From Straminergon stramineum (Eukaryota > Streptophyta > Bryopsida > Hypnales > Calliergonaceae), in NCBI GenBank assembly GCA_963920665.1, contig OY987265.1, positions 10,917,001 through 10,981,000 on the forward strand: a stretch of 64,000 bases of DNA. The letters are read 5' to 3'. Both the position numbers and the translations under genes were made by a program. Below are positions 21,820-33,099 of the stretch, piece after piece. Position 1 is the stretch's first letter, and every line of letters starts with the position of its first letter. The notes under the pieces are model-generated. The model did not search any database and had not been told where the DNA came from. It saw only the letters and a list, made by a program, of their open reading frames with translations.

Positions 21820-22141
21820 CTACCGATATCCATCCACCGACAGCCATCCGACGGCGACATTCGTCACGTCACAACAATTCGCGGAGTGGTGAGGTCGTGA
21901 CTACTTTGGGGATGTTGCAGTTTACACTCGCTCCGACAACGACGAGGGGATTTTCGAACTCGCCAATCTCTCGATTCTCTTCATTTCAAGGTACATCATT
22001 TCTTAATTACGCTTCTCAATTTCGATAAGGAATTTGGCAATTACAATTCTCAATCGATATTCTTGTCGCATGTGAAACATAGTCACTTCGGAAGGGGGCG
22101 GTGAGTTCGAGGGCCACAGAAATCGAAACAATAGAAGAGCA

Positions 22142-22495
22142 ATGGAAGAGGATGAAGAACCACGAGTGAACAGAAAGAGAGAGAGAAGGAGGCGGAGAGG
22201 AAGAGGAGGAAATAGTGATTTAGCTTGGGTAGGGATTGGATTAGCTTGCGTAGGGATTGGAATAGGTGCAGGGTTTTTTTTCGGTTGTATGCAATTGAGA
22301 GATGGATTGAGAGAGATTAGAGAAGGATTTCGTGAGATGGGTATGCATGGAAGTAGAGAGATTAGAAGAGGATTAAGGGAGCTAGAAAGTGAGATATGGG
22401 GAGATCTGGAGGGAGTGAGCGTGAATTTTCCTGCGGACGGGCAATTATCGTTTGAAGTGAAGAGAAAATCGGATCGTCCTCGTCCTCAACAATAG
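22142..22495 (+). CDS. Small predicted single-pass membrane protein, family not recognised
   Basis: 117 codons from an ATG in good context (AGCAATGG). Residues 1-25 are strongly basic/acidic (MEEDEEPRVNRKRERRRRRG), 27-50 are a Gly-rich hydrophobic segment (LAWVGIGLACVGIGIGAGFF) fitting one membrane helix, and 52-95 form a charged, likely amphipathic helix (LRDGLREIREGFREM, REIRRGLRELESEI). There is no domain I can name. Beyond the TAG at 22493-22495 the same frame stays open to about 22612 (GENHEAITIVASGASYLYSS...) and ends at a possible GT donor. Either the stop is real, or a small intron ending in ...AATAG skips it, or this is another broken gene. Base composition is coding-like and differs from flanking AT-rich DNA. 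Confidence 0.5.
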   Translation: MEEDEEPRVNRKRERRRRRGRGGNSDLAWVGIGLACVGIGIGAGFFFGCMQLRDGLREIREGFREMGMHGSREIRRGLRELESEIWGDLEGVSVNFPADGQLSFEVKRKSDRPRPQQ

Positions 22496-24440
22496 GGCGA
22501 GAATCACGAGGCAATCACGATTGTCGCTAGTGGAGCTTCGTATCTCTATTCGTCGTTTCTCAAGCTCCCGGCCGGTGGCTATATGTTGCTTCTCAATGAC
22601 CTAGAGAAACCTGTAGGTAAGGGTATGGATTCGCGTTTTGCGTGAGTTGGTAAATTATGATGGGTACTATCGGAATTTGCACTTGCATTTGTGTCATAGA
22701 GCCTGATCAACTTGTAACGGATACATTGTCCAATGTTGGAAATGGATTTAGTTGCGATTGTTTAATCTGATGTCGGAGAAGAGGTATGATTGCCCACTGG
22801 TTTGAACAGACCGGCAGTTTTTGACGTTCCACTTTTTTTTTGTCGTTCGCAGTGGATAATATGGAAGTTAGGCACGACGGATACTTTGTCACCGTCAGCT
22901 GCCGAAGCTGTAAGTATTTCTTGTCCTTCTCATTGAAACCCTCCAGATTTTTGATACTTCATACAGTTGTGCTGGTTGGTTTGTCGTAGTCTAGCTCTTG
23001 CCATTCTCTTTTTTCTTTCGAATTAGTAGTTACGGATTAGGTCAAGGGGAAGTGTCATCACGTCTTTTGGTGAATTATACATGAATAATTGTTCAACCAG
23101 TTGAAAGTGTTATCGACCCCTAATTGTGCAGGAGTCCAGGGAAGGAATAAAACAGCACGGCGAGGAAGACTAAACATCTGAAGTTGAAAATTGGATGAAA
23201 AATACATTCTCAAGGTACCTTTGCATTTCGTTGGTTGCTCGGGGATCTATGTCAGATGCTACACTCAGAGTTGTACCCCCAATAGCCCCCGACCAGAGGA
23301 AATCAATAGTTCATTTTAGATCGCATGCCCAATGAAACTCAGCCTGCCTGTTCAGGTATGTATACGTTATAATTGTTGTAATGTTATTCTTTATGGATTG
23401 AAACAGTGCTCTTCCCTCTGACAAAGGAAGAGACTGAAGCTGATAACACGTTTGAGGTCATACTGTATGTCAAGGAGAATGGAACTGCAGAGGAGTTTGA
23501 TCATGCAAACAATGAAGGACAAAGAAGAACTCCCGTTGTGAATCCTGTTTTGGCTGTCGAACCCACGTCAATGGAGATATACACTCAAGCGACTTAAAAT
23601 TTTGTGTGTCAATCGAAGTATCGAATATCCTATTCGGACGAACGCATTTTTCAGAATTTTGATGTGATTGATTCCTATCATTCAATCAGCCCTTCACTAG
23701 ATACTGTTGAATTTGGTCTGAAAAACAGGCTCTTACTAGCTAGCGGGGAGTCAATATTTGAGCCGGGATTTGAGCTACAGCACGAGAAGTATTTCTAATG
23801 CAGTCCATCTAGCCGGGAGAAATCATGGAATCCTTGTGAAGTGTAATGGACAAGCAGGTGCAGCGACATGCCCTGCTGACTGTAAGCAACCTTGCATTTT
23901 TCTGGGAGAACCGGCGTACCTTAGTTGCATCTGAAAGTTTATGAGAGACCTCCTATTGCGTCAAGCATCCGGTACAAATGCGACAATCTATCGAGCTACT
24001 GCCCGAGCATTGGCCGTTTTAGGTACAAATCTTACATTTACTTGTAGAAAGGCGTCTCTCGTACCCTAACGGCGTCCTTGACTTTGGTTGTTGAGATTGC
24101 AATGGTGTCATTTTATTCAGGCTTTCATTTTCACCAATTTGAAATGAGTTTAGTACTATTCTGTGCAGGTCAATTTTGTGCTCACTGTATGGCTGAGAAT
24201 GTTTAAGAGATTAGTAAGGTCAAGGTTTGTCGTCTCCATTTTTATCTGCGGCGAGCAGTACGTGGTCGGTCAGTCTCCAAACGAGGGTTGCGCATATTAT
24301 CTATGAACGGTGGGGGTTTGGGGGGGATGGCGATTGTACAGATGCTAAGAAATTATTGAGCGGGGAACTGGTCGACGTATTCATGAGATGTTTGAACTTA
24401 CCTGTGGGACATCTACTGATGGTATGCTTGCAGTAGCTTT
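22496..24440 (+). other. Coding-like segments of an unidentified gene or gene relic
   Basis: Several stretches look exonic. 22496-22612 reads ASGASYLYSSFLKLPAGGYM and ends at GT. 22853-22909 (WIIWKLGTTDTLSPSAAEA) is bounded by CAG and GTAAGT. 23133-23174 (ESREGIKQHGEED, stop) follows CAG. All three join in phase 0. 23406-23597 encodes LFPLTKEETEADNTFEVILY with a stop at 23595. 23604-23797 and 23800-23880 (NAVHLAGRNHGILVKCNGQAG) continue in shifted frames; 24300-24420 reads KKLLSGELVDVFMRCLNL. I do not recognise the family. The frame changes suggest decay or unresolved introns. Confidence 0.35.
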
Positions 24441-24540
24441 GGTTACTTTACTTGATCAAGTTTTACTCTATTTTACAATTTGATTAGCATTGTTCAATTT
24501 CATTTTAGTATTATATTCTTAATGAGAAAAAAACAATTTT

Positions 24541-25160
24541 ACCCCTAAAGTTTTGCGGTGTTTTATTGGAGGCCCAAAATTACTTCCCATTACTCTTAGC
24601 CTTGCTTTTTACAAATCTTCAACTATATTTTGTCCTTCATAAATCGTCAACTAATTAAAGCATGTTTTTTTTAGGATTTTTAGGGTGGAAAAGAGTGAAA
24701 ATCGACATTGATTGCAAAATTTCTATTCCTAATTTCAAAAACTAGATTTTGATGGCCTTTCCCCAAGGCAAAGTTTGTCTTTCAAATTTTTAAGAAAAAA
24801 TTGCCCCATAACTAGTGCATTTTAGCCAAAATGTTGGAAAATGGATTCAAAATAAATATGAACAAATCTAATTTTTTTTAAATTGCTTTCATCTTTCAAT
24901 AATTACAAAGCTGAAGGTACTTGATGAAAGAGAAAATCTAAATCACTAATTACTTTGACTAGAAATTGAAAATTATAAATCCCAATGGTGAGTACATTCT
25001 AGTTAGCAATATGTATCCTATGTTTTTATTTTTATTTGGAATTTTCAAAATGGAGTTCGAAGAGCACATGTATACGGAGTTCTGCATTTATTGCCCGCAA
25101 AATAAGACTCCTCATAACCTTCATCTCATTAGTCAAATTTACCTTTCACATACACCGATG
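24541..25160. mobile_element. Decayed family C-like (piggyBac-like) element
   Basis: It starts TTTACCCCTAAAGTTTTGCG, close to the family C left end at 49868, and shares interior phrases (CAAAATTACTTC, 'tcataaccttcatctcattagtcaaa') with it. The right TTAA end is not identifiable. Confidence 0.45.
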
Positions 25161-25312
25161 TTATGCAACTATATGTTCAGTGGGATTTGAAAGCTACAAG
25201 CCAAGGATCCCTGCGGACTCCAAGCTTTACATGCATATCACAATCAACTCATGTCCACTCAGAGCTGACAGAGAAAGGTAAGCATATTCACCCCATCTCA
25301 ACTGACTGCACC

Positions 25313-25534
25313 TCAGTTGTAATAGAGCTCCAGCCCCATGCCGTCGTGAATTTCGTAGTCGGCCAAAGTGATGTGGTCCTTGTAAATGGTATACCACTTC
25401 TGGATGCGAATCTTTTCAGGCCGCGTTCCTGTCTGCGCTGCTACCAGCTTCTTCAGATCCCCAATCGTGTCATCTGGGTTGCACTTCACGCGGACCTTCT
25501 TCCCCAATCTGTCGTTGAGCACCACCTCGATCAT
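25313..25534 (-). CDS. UBL5: Ubiquitin-like protein 5 (UBL5 / Hub1)
   Basis: A complete 73-residue product starts [18 protein letters not shown] and ends [15 protein letters not shown]. The [18 protein letters not shown] stretch and the C-terminal double tyrosine in place of Gly-Gly identify the Hub1/UBL5 family, which is not conjugated through a C-terminal Gly but binds HIND-type motifs in spliceosomal proteins and affects 5' splice-site use. Length equals the family norm. The start is set by conservation: the open frame runs 16 codons further upstream, but these precede the family's Met and follow a likely acceptor (ACAACAG at about 25561). The coding region has no intron. No lesion is visible and conservation is near complete, so it is probably functional. 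Confidence 0.97.
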   Translation of the reverse strand: MIEVVLNDRLGKKVRVKCNPDDTIGDLKKLVAAQTGTRPEKIRIQKWYTIYKDHITLADYEIHDGMGLELYYN

Positions 25535-25560
25535 GATTTCTGGCGCTTTCTCTCGATAGC

Positions 25561-27135
25561 CTGTTGTCAGGAAAATTATCATTTAGGCCATCACAACCCA
25601 AGCAAAACATAAAAAAACAGTCCTGCCACATACAAGGTAGATTTTCCATTAAAGAATACACCTACAATTCACTCAATGTCATTCCAGTAGCAACTTCAAT
25701 CCAATGAAAGCTGTCACATGCTAAGATTTCATTGTGGGAAGTGCCCTGGTTATAAACTTCTCCTGCAAGGTCCGGATAAGCATGGATTTGAAGATTCCAA
25801 GATAATTATTTTTTAAAAGAATTCTATAGAATTCCAGCAAGACCAAACTTGTGTTGGGTTCTATTTTCTCTTGGCATCAACCATAAAAATTCAAAATCAA
25901 TTTCTGATCATTTGCACATAATCAGATCCATATTTGCATGGTGTTACCTTACTAGTAGAGCATTGTGTGATAACAATATAATTCAAAAAACACTAAATCT
26001 CTACCTAATGCAAGTCCATAGTATGGACTACACCGTTATCTTATATAAGAATTTCACAAGTGATCAGGCAACAATACTTCATAGATCCATTCCTCAAATA
26101 TCTCACAAGCTAGAAGAACTTCATAGCAAAAAAATTTGCTTTAAGAGTTTACCTTGCAATATGCAGTAGGCTATGAGCTTGAAATTCCTCTTCCAAATTC
26201 GATGGAGAACAATGATATCGGAAGCTCTCAAGGAGGCATCCAAATTCGATGGAGAACAATGATATCGGAAGCTCTCAAGGAGGCATCCAAATGCTCTCAA
26301 GGCGGAAAAAACAAAGGAGCTCAAGTTTCCACGTTCAGCCTGTGTCGGGCATGCAAATCTCAACCCACAGTCGACCGGCCTGAGTGAAAACACAGAGTAG
26401 TACAAATGTTATCAATCGAATGAAGGAGTGGCTCTGAGGCTTCAATAATCCAGTTTAACAATTGGCAATCACTATGTTGCCGGTGTAAAAATTCACATCG
26501 TTCTCGTCATCGATTTAGGGTTAGCAATCGAAGTCCTCCAACCAGAACAATTGCTAGGGCCTTCAGTGTAAGAGCGACAGTAAGATTCATTTTGTTGAGT
26601 CAAGAATCAATTAATCGTAAAAAAAATTGCATAAACATATTCCATACTGGTCTCAACGTTTAAGACTGCAATAGAGCTCCCACTAATCCTAAGTTCCAAT
26701 AAATCCTCAATCACAGAATTCAATTGGAAAATCTAGATGGTCAACAACAGATTTCCAAATATTCCAATTGAACAATCCTCCGAAATACACAAATCAAGAC
26801 GCGAAATGATTTAGGGTTTACCAAACTATGTCCAACAAGTTCTTAATGAAAGGAGGATTGAATCACTCCAACATGCAAACACCATACCTAACACTGGGAT
26901 TCTTCAAGGTTATGTAAGCTCTAAAAGATTATCGAAACAATTACAAATGTAGACGCTCCGGGAATCCCAGCGCAACAACCCCCTGACTGCAACTGAATGC
27001 AACCACTCATATGGAATTCATAAAAGAATTCGATAAAAATTCACAAAATTCACCAGAAAAAAAGGGGGTATATGTCACCAAAAGGCAGCAATCGAAATCT
27101 GAAGTGCAAAAAGAAAAGAGATAGTGAGCTCATAC
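25561..27135 (-). other. Inferred 5'-UTR intron of UBL5
   Basis: On the minus strand, a donor AAG|GTATGAG at about 27135 and an acceptor CAACAG|GCTATCG at 25561 bracket 1.57 kb, with a GC-richer, promoter-proximal-looking exon (CTCCCGTCAAG at its 3' end) from about 27136 to 27200. Inferred from splice consensus and composition only. The intron contains the 47-bp tandem duplication. Confidence 0.45.
26193..26287. repeat. Perfect 47-bp tandem duplication
   Basis: CCAAATTCGATGGAGAACAA... through GAGGCATC occurs twice head to tail (26193-26239 and 26240-26286) with no mismatch that I see; a partial third (ATGCTCTCAAGG) follows. The identity implies a recent event. Confidence 0.9.
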
Positions 27136-27209
27136 CTTGACGGGAGTGGCGATCGGTGTGGCCTTCTTCACTGAGCATACTGAAGAAAGGGCTTTCTGTA
27201 GAAAGGGAG

Positions 27210-28590
27210 AATACTGTGTCCTTTGAAAACTAAGTTACCACCAGGAGTGTGGACCAAGGTGTTCCCAACACTAATCTATTGGCTCTGTCCTCAACCAGGA
27301 CAGAGACTAAGGTAAAACAGCCCATTGTGGTCAAATGACCCATAGCAGTCACCTAGGAAGTCACCCCACTGTGGTTTTTTCCAGACCCCATCATGGGTTT
27401 TATTAGTAAATGAGATTAGGACCACAATTAATGTCTTACCTGACAGTAATGGAGTGATTAGTGACTGCATTAGGAACTTCTAACTTTTTAGTGTAATTTC
27501 ATTGTAGGAAGTGACTTTTTTAGGCCTTTCACATTAGAAATTATTGTGACTGCTTTGGGTGTGTAAGATGAGCATGATGGATATAGATTTTGTTGGTTCT
27601 GGGGTAGTCTACAGACTCTTGTGGGCCATGATGGGTTGAACACTTCAAAAATTCATAGCAAATTCATACTTTGTCAAAAAAATATAATTTCAAATGCTCT
27701 CACTGTTTCTCACACTTGTCTTTATGTGGGAAAAAAATGAAAAGATTTCAGCCATGGCATGAGTACGAACTCCTAATTTTGACCGCAATGGGTTGTTTTA
27801 CCTTATGGCATCAACTATGGTTTCTGAATCCAAGTTTGCAAATCCTATCTACAACCTCATTCACATTGCACAACATAGTTAGGGTTTGGTTAGAGGGGGA
27901 TTCTGACTAGTCAGATCCCACCTTCTTGTTTGAGGTTGGTAGGATAGGGGGTTTGATTTTTTTTAAATTAAATTTAAATTCTTTTTCTTAATTTAAAAAA
28001 AATTAAATCTAAATTTCTATATTTGTTTGCTTATCATTGATTCAATTTTTAATTTGTTTAATTTCCCCACTATCCACTATCAATAAACTAATATTGTTGT
28101 TTACTTAGGATAGAGACTCACAATCATATTGTTCTTGTTTTGTTAAAACATGTAGCACTAATTTACCAAAGTCACACTATTTCCAAGTAGGGCAAGCTAT
28201 TGTACGAACTTGAACCCATCCAAATGTAACACACCTTATACAATAGAACCTCTCTAAAGTAATGAATCAAACTTCACAAGTGGCACTAATCTTTTTTGAC
28301 AGACTAATAGGAAAAAACAATGTGACTTGAATTCATACTTGACTGTTCAGTCATTAATTCATATCTAGGAAGCAATAGTCTAAAGTGCTCCAACCCATTG
28401 ACAAGAATTTACTTTTGTATTTAAAATAAAATTCTTGATGATGATAAGATAATCCTAGTAATGAAATTTCCTCCAATATGCAAAGTAATAAACGATAATG
28501 CACATGAAAGATTTCCCTTAACAAATAACTAATAATCATGTAATTAGTTTGCTTTTATAGATTATAAAATACTCTAATAGTAAATATTTT
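27210..28590. other. Intergenic DNA upstream of UBL5, no gene recognised
   Basis: The proximal part (27140-27400) is moderately GC-rich and probably promoter. The rest is AT-rich without a domain-bearing frame. A short inverted A/T tract lies near 27960-28015. Confidence 0.45.
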
Positions 28591-28596
28591 AAATGT

Positions 28597-30277
28597 GGAT
28601 ACCTTATTTGTAATGTACAAGAAGAAGTTGACCTCATGGTTAGTTTACACCAAACCCAAGCCTTATGACCACTCAAATTCTATATCATGTGATTGGTAGA
28701 TAAGTGAGAGGTGGTCCAACTTTAGTTTACACAAGGCCTATAGTCCAAGTAAAAATTTGGTAGATAATAAGTCTATATAGACTTTTAAGACAATAGTGCC
28801 ATGTTTTTGGGGTGAGAGATTCCTTACTAGCTCTAAGAGGTAGACCTAATAAAAATCATCAACATGACCATGACAAAAATAAAATGAAAACTTGCATAAA
28901 AATATCATTATTTTAATAACATTTCAGTAACAATATACTTTGGAAAAGTAAGGATAAGCCAAGGTCCTAGTTACAAAATGTTATTGTTGAAGTTACTAAT
29001 AGTAGCCAATAGTCTTGTACTTCAAGAGCTTGCTCACAATGCTTATTCCTTTGCTAGTCCATATTCAAATTGTATTTTTGCTTGAAAAAATTCTTCCTCT
29101 CTCTTCTACTTGTGTACATGCAATAGAAGGTCACTCATCTAGGAGAAATTTCTTTCAAATAGGACTATAGAACCAAGAGTCCTCATGGATCATAAATGTT
29201 GCAATGTCACAACTTCATAATCATGGACATTCATTGCATACATTAGGGGTAGTTAATTTTTGATAGTAGGTCAAAATTCTCAATCTCCATATTCATGTGT
29301 AAGATTGCCATACTCTATTTGATGAAGATGCTCAAGAATTAGGTTTAGCATCCCTTGATGGATTACTTGACAATCTTGACATTCTACATGATAAATTCGA
29401 TTGTTGATGAAGGTGAAAAAAGAAGAAGCCATTGCCAATGGATTGGAGAAGAAAGAGATCTCCAAAGGGAGCTATGAGGTCAAAAATTTGAAAGTTTGTA
29501 TTAAAGACACAAAAGAAGAAGACAAGTAATTGAAGAAATTAGAAGAGAATCTAATCTAGGGAATGACAAGAAGACTTCTATTAAATGGAAGAATTTTGAG
29601 TTAGAGACATTCATAGTTATTAGAGGAGAAGTGGAGGAAGAATTTTCAAAAATGAATAGAAACAAGTTAAGTGAGTCTTTGACAAAAAAATTTAAATTGT
29701 GACTTGAGATAGAGAAAGATTAAGTAGTAAACTACCTTCCAATGCTTTCTTGGAAGATATGTCTGTATTGTGTTTTAAAAATGTTGTTAGTTAGGGTATT
29801 AAATTGAAATAAAATACATCTTTGGATTACATTCAATTTGCTAACATAACTCCTAACATCAAATACATTTGTACCTTTATGTGAAATTTCTACTAAATTA
29901 TCGACATTTAAAAATCCAGTTATGTACTTGATATTCCTATTTAATTTCCTACAACCCATATATTGGTAATGTGAATGTTAAGCCTTGCTATGAGAATTAT
30001 CATGTCAACCCAAATGAGCGACGAAGGATATTGTTTGCATATTAAGAAACTCAATGATTGAGTTTTGTTCAATCAAGACTAGAATATCCTAATGCTTAGA
30101 AAGAACAAGATTATTAGATAAAACCAACAATGATCTTCAACACTTTAAAATGTTTAAGAAATTCATAAATGGTAAATGGATAAAAAAATACTTATTCCAA
30201 ATTTTTTTATTCTAATATACTACAAAACCCTCAAAAATATTATATAAATCTCTCAAAAAATCTCACTCCTACATATC
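28597..30277 (+). repeat. Long diverged duplication, copy 1
   Basis: Collinear with 60850-62322 plus 63622-63812: shared phrases include GAGGTGGTCCAACTTTAGTT, TCTTCCTCTCTCTT, GAAGAAGCCATTGCCAA, AAATGTTGTTAGTTAGGGT, AATACATTTGTACCTTTA, and GCTTAGAAAGAACAAGATTA. Short peptide similarity (MKVKKEEAIANGL versus MKVKEEEAIAKGL) suggests an old coding element, but the frames are broken. It is either an old transposon family or a segmental duplication. Confidence 0.75.
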
Positions 30278-30281
30278 TTAA

Positions 30282-30870
30282 CCCCTAAAGTTCTTTCATG
30301 TTTATAGGCCCAAAATTGCTTCAAAATACTAGTCTTCAAAGCAAAGCTAAAATCTTCATCTATATTTATTGTTAAATAAATCCAACCACCAGATCCTTTA
30401 GTTAACTTGTTAAAGTACACACCTAAAATTTTAGAATAGAAAACCTTATCAAATTTTGCAAGATCATGATGCTTGGATTTCCAAAAGAAGTATTTTCAAT
30501 TCTTTCCAAATAATTAGATTTCATCTTCCAAACTTTTTACCAAAAGATGTGTAGATCCTACAACTTGCAACTGAGTCTTTAGGATATATTGAAGAAAGAA
30601 GTTGGGAATACATATGGAAAAATTCAATAAATTTTTTTCGTATTCATGCTTGAAAAAATAGTAAGTAGAAAGAAGTAGAGAATGATTTAAAATAATAAAT
30701 TGTTAAGAATTTAGTTATGGAATTGAAAAATGGCAATCCCAATCCTTGTAATATTGTAGCAAAGAATTTACATTCTACAATTTTTTTCCCCAAATATTGA
30801 AATTGAGTTAAATAAAGGACTTCAAAATTTGTTCTAGAGTAGAGATTTCATAATTATCCACAAACTAAAA
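30282..30870. mobile_element. piggyBac-like family C element, right end missing
   Basis: TTAA (30278-30281) then CCCCTAAAGTTCTTTCATG; interior ('gtaagtagaaagaagtagagaatgat', 'gagttaaataaaggacttcaaa') matches family C. The right end is replaced by the Harbinger relic. The duplicated locus at about 63800 lacks the element. Confidence 0.65.
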
Positions 30871-30879
30871 CTCCTTAGT

Positions 30880-31930
30880 ATAATTGAATATCAAAGAAGA
30901 TTGTTTTTGTACTTTGTATTGTTGTAAACTTTTTGCCATGGCTATATGCAGATTACGCACATGTGTTGCTTCCAAGGTTGCTTCTTGTAATAAGTCTTCA
31001 TCCTTGCAATTTTTAGTTATAAAAAATGAAGTAATTGTTTCTTCTATATCATCTAAGCAAAAACTTTCTTGAATTGCTTCAAATTTGCTTCTTACTTCTT
31101 CCATACTTTCATGTTGTAATTGTAATTCTTGTTCCTCTCAAAATTTCCTCTAATACCAACAGCTCTAATAGTCTCTACCAACTTTTTTTTCCATTCATAA
31201 TCAAATCCATCATTGGAAATTATTCAAAGGTTGTTCAAAATTATGCAGCTAGAAACAAATTCAAGAACACATTGCAAAGGGCAATCCAATCTTTTCATCA
31301 AAATTCTCTACTTGCCCTTTAAGATTCTAAAAGCTCATTTGATACACATGTGCATGAAGCTTTGAATAAAATTTTAATTTGCCTTGTAATCTTCCAAGCC
31401 TACATCAATTCCTCTTTTGAATGGCCAATGCATTCTTGGTCATATAGGATACATAATGTCTTCTATAAGTTTATAAAGAAAATATTTACACTTTATACAC
31501 TTTAGTTTTACCTTTGGAAGTTGAAAAATCGTTTAATCATGTATACTCCGCCTACCCACCCAAATTCTTAGTCCTAAAACACACATCTTGTATTCACTAT
31601 TTTTTGGTAGTGAAATGATTCCTTACAATAGTAGTCTTCACCTCCAATAACTAGAGCTAAAACAAGTATATATGAACCATCTACAACTCCTATTATGTAC
31701 ATTGCATATACCATGTAAAGCTTCAAACTCTATGCTTCAAACCCTAAATTATGCTTTATGTGGAACAAGAACAAACAATTCTTGCAAATGCAATTTGACA
31801 ATATGACAAAATTCTTGAAATATAATAGAATTAGTTGGTTTGGCAACTCCAAACAAATAATCCAATACTTACAATCCTATTTTTGTTGAGATTTCAATTT
31901 TTATTTTTATTGACACACTAACTTGATAGT
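30880..31930 (-). pseudogene. PIF/Harbinger (HARBI1-like) transposase relic
   Basis: Reading leftward in shifting frames: LDYLFGVAKPTNSIIFQEFC (about 31808-31867), IEFEALHGICNV, then IGVVDGSYI (first catalytic Asp context) at about 31670-31695, GGEDYYCKESFHYQK, VNTRCVF and EFGWVGGVY; then KGK, a TAG where the family has Trp, RILMKRLDCPLQCVLEFVSS and CIILNNL (about 31190-31290). These follow the order of plant PIF/Harbinger DDE nucleases. At least five stops or frameshifts make it dead. The more 5' (leftward) minus-strand frame at 30865-31104 is coiled-coil-like and may be C-terminal sequence of the same element. Terminal repeats not found. Confidence 0.82.
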
Positions 31931-32308
31931 TTGTTTGTTTTTGTAGAAAGGCTCAAATTTTATACATAGAAAATAAAATGTTCCATAAGAAACATGAGTC
32001 CTACTCTTGAACATGCTCTTAGCTAGTGTATAGTTGTATGCCCCCAACAAGTGCCTATTAGTGAATCTACATTGCCTTGAAAATCACCACACTGTACACT
32101 CTCTTTTTAAAAAAAAATTCAAAAAGCAAACACAAAAAGATGACTTTTCCCACTCATTTGTCAAAATCAAAACCTATTTACTTATCACATTTCCAATGAC
32201 CATATAAAGACTCCAAAACAAAATCATAGTTATCAACACTCTCAGCTTTCCCTCATCCAGAGTAAACAACTACAAAAAGAAGGGAGACATGAAGGTTAGA
32301 AGACAACA

Positions 32309-32553
32309 ATGCTAGCATGTGAGCCTAAAAATGCGAGCCTATGAGCCTTGAGCCTATGTATAAGTAGGCACTCTGTAAGCTTTGAAGGTACTTATAACAT
32401 TTGTACCTGTACCGTAGGTATTCTATAATATGGAAAGTGCTTATAATATAGATACCTAAAACAAAGATACCCTGTAAAAAGGAAGGTACCTATAATGTAA
32501 GAGTCTAAGCTCTTAGCCTTGTGGACTCATGATTGTAGGTTCACATGCTAGCA
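32309..32553. mobile_element. MITE with TGCTAGCATGTGA ends
   Basis: TGCTAGCATGTGAGCCTA at the left is the inverse of TAGGTTCACATGCTAGCA at the right, with one mismatch. The interior has imperfect repeats of the type AGGTACTTATAA / ATACCT. No coding capacity; superfamily not assigned. Confidence 0.75.
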
Positions 32554-33099
32554 CTCCTCGGTTAGAAGAAGATACAAAGAGGAGTAGTAAGATGAGAAGA
32601 AGGGAAGGGAAGAAGAAGTTGAACAAACAAAGAATTCAAAAGTTAAAATTAGGATGATGATATGAAGACTAGATGGCCCCCATGATCCCCTATAGCCAAA
32701 ACTATAGCTTGAAAATTCTTGTTTAGTGGTCACTATTTAGTTTACACTAAGACCCTTGCGACAAAAGTAGCAATACCAAAAATAGTTACCATAAGCACTT
32801 AAACCTATAAAATTTGGGGAATTTCCTTGAGAAATTGAGCTAAATGTGTATAGAAAGAAGGATGTGGAAGATTGCAAAAAAAAAAAAAAAATTCCCTCAA
32901 AATGAATATTTTATTATATATATATATGTGGATTCTTCATCTAGCCCCCATTCCTATACCATAGCTTCACTTAAAACAACTACCACCAAAACTCATGTGA
33001 GCAAATTGAATCTTTTTCAAATCAACAATAGAGGGAACTATTGTCTCTTTCAAGACACCCTACACTGTCATTAGAGGGGGGGCTACCGTTATTGCTATT

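Noticed and set aside
20060..22495. Reassigned UAG codon (in-frame TAG in the dehydrogenase relic and after the small protein)
   Set aside because: The dehydrogenase also has frameshifts and a lost catalytic residue, and the other genes (UBL5 ends in a normal stop; wax gene ends in TGA) need no recoding. Pseudogenisation explains it better.
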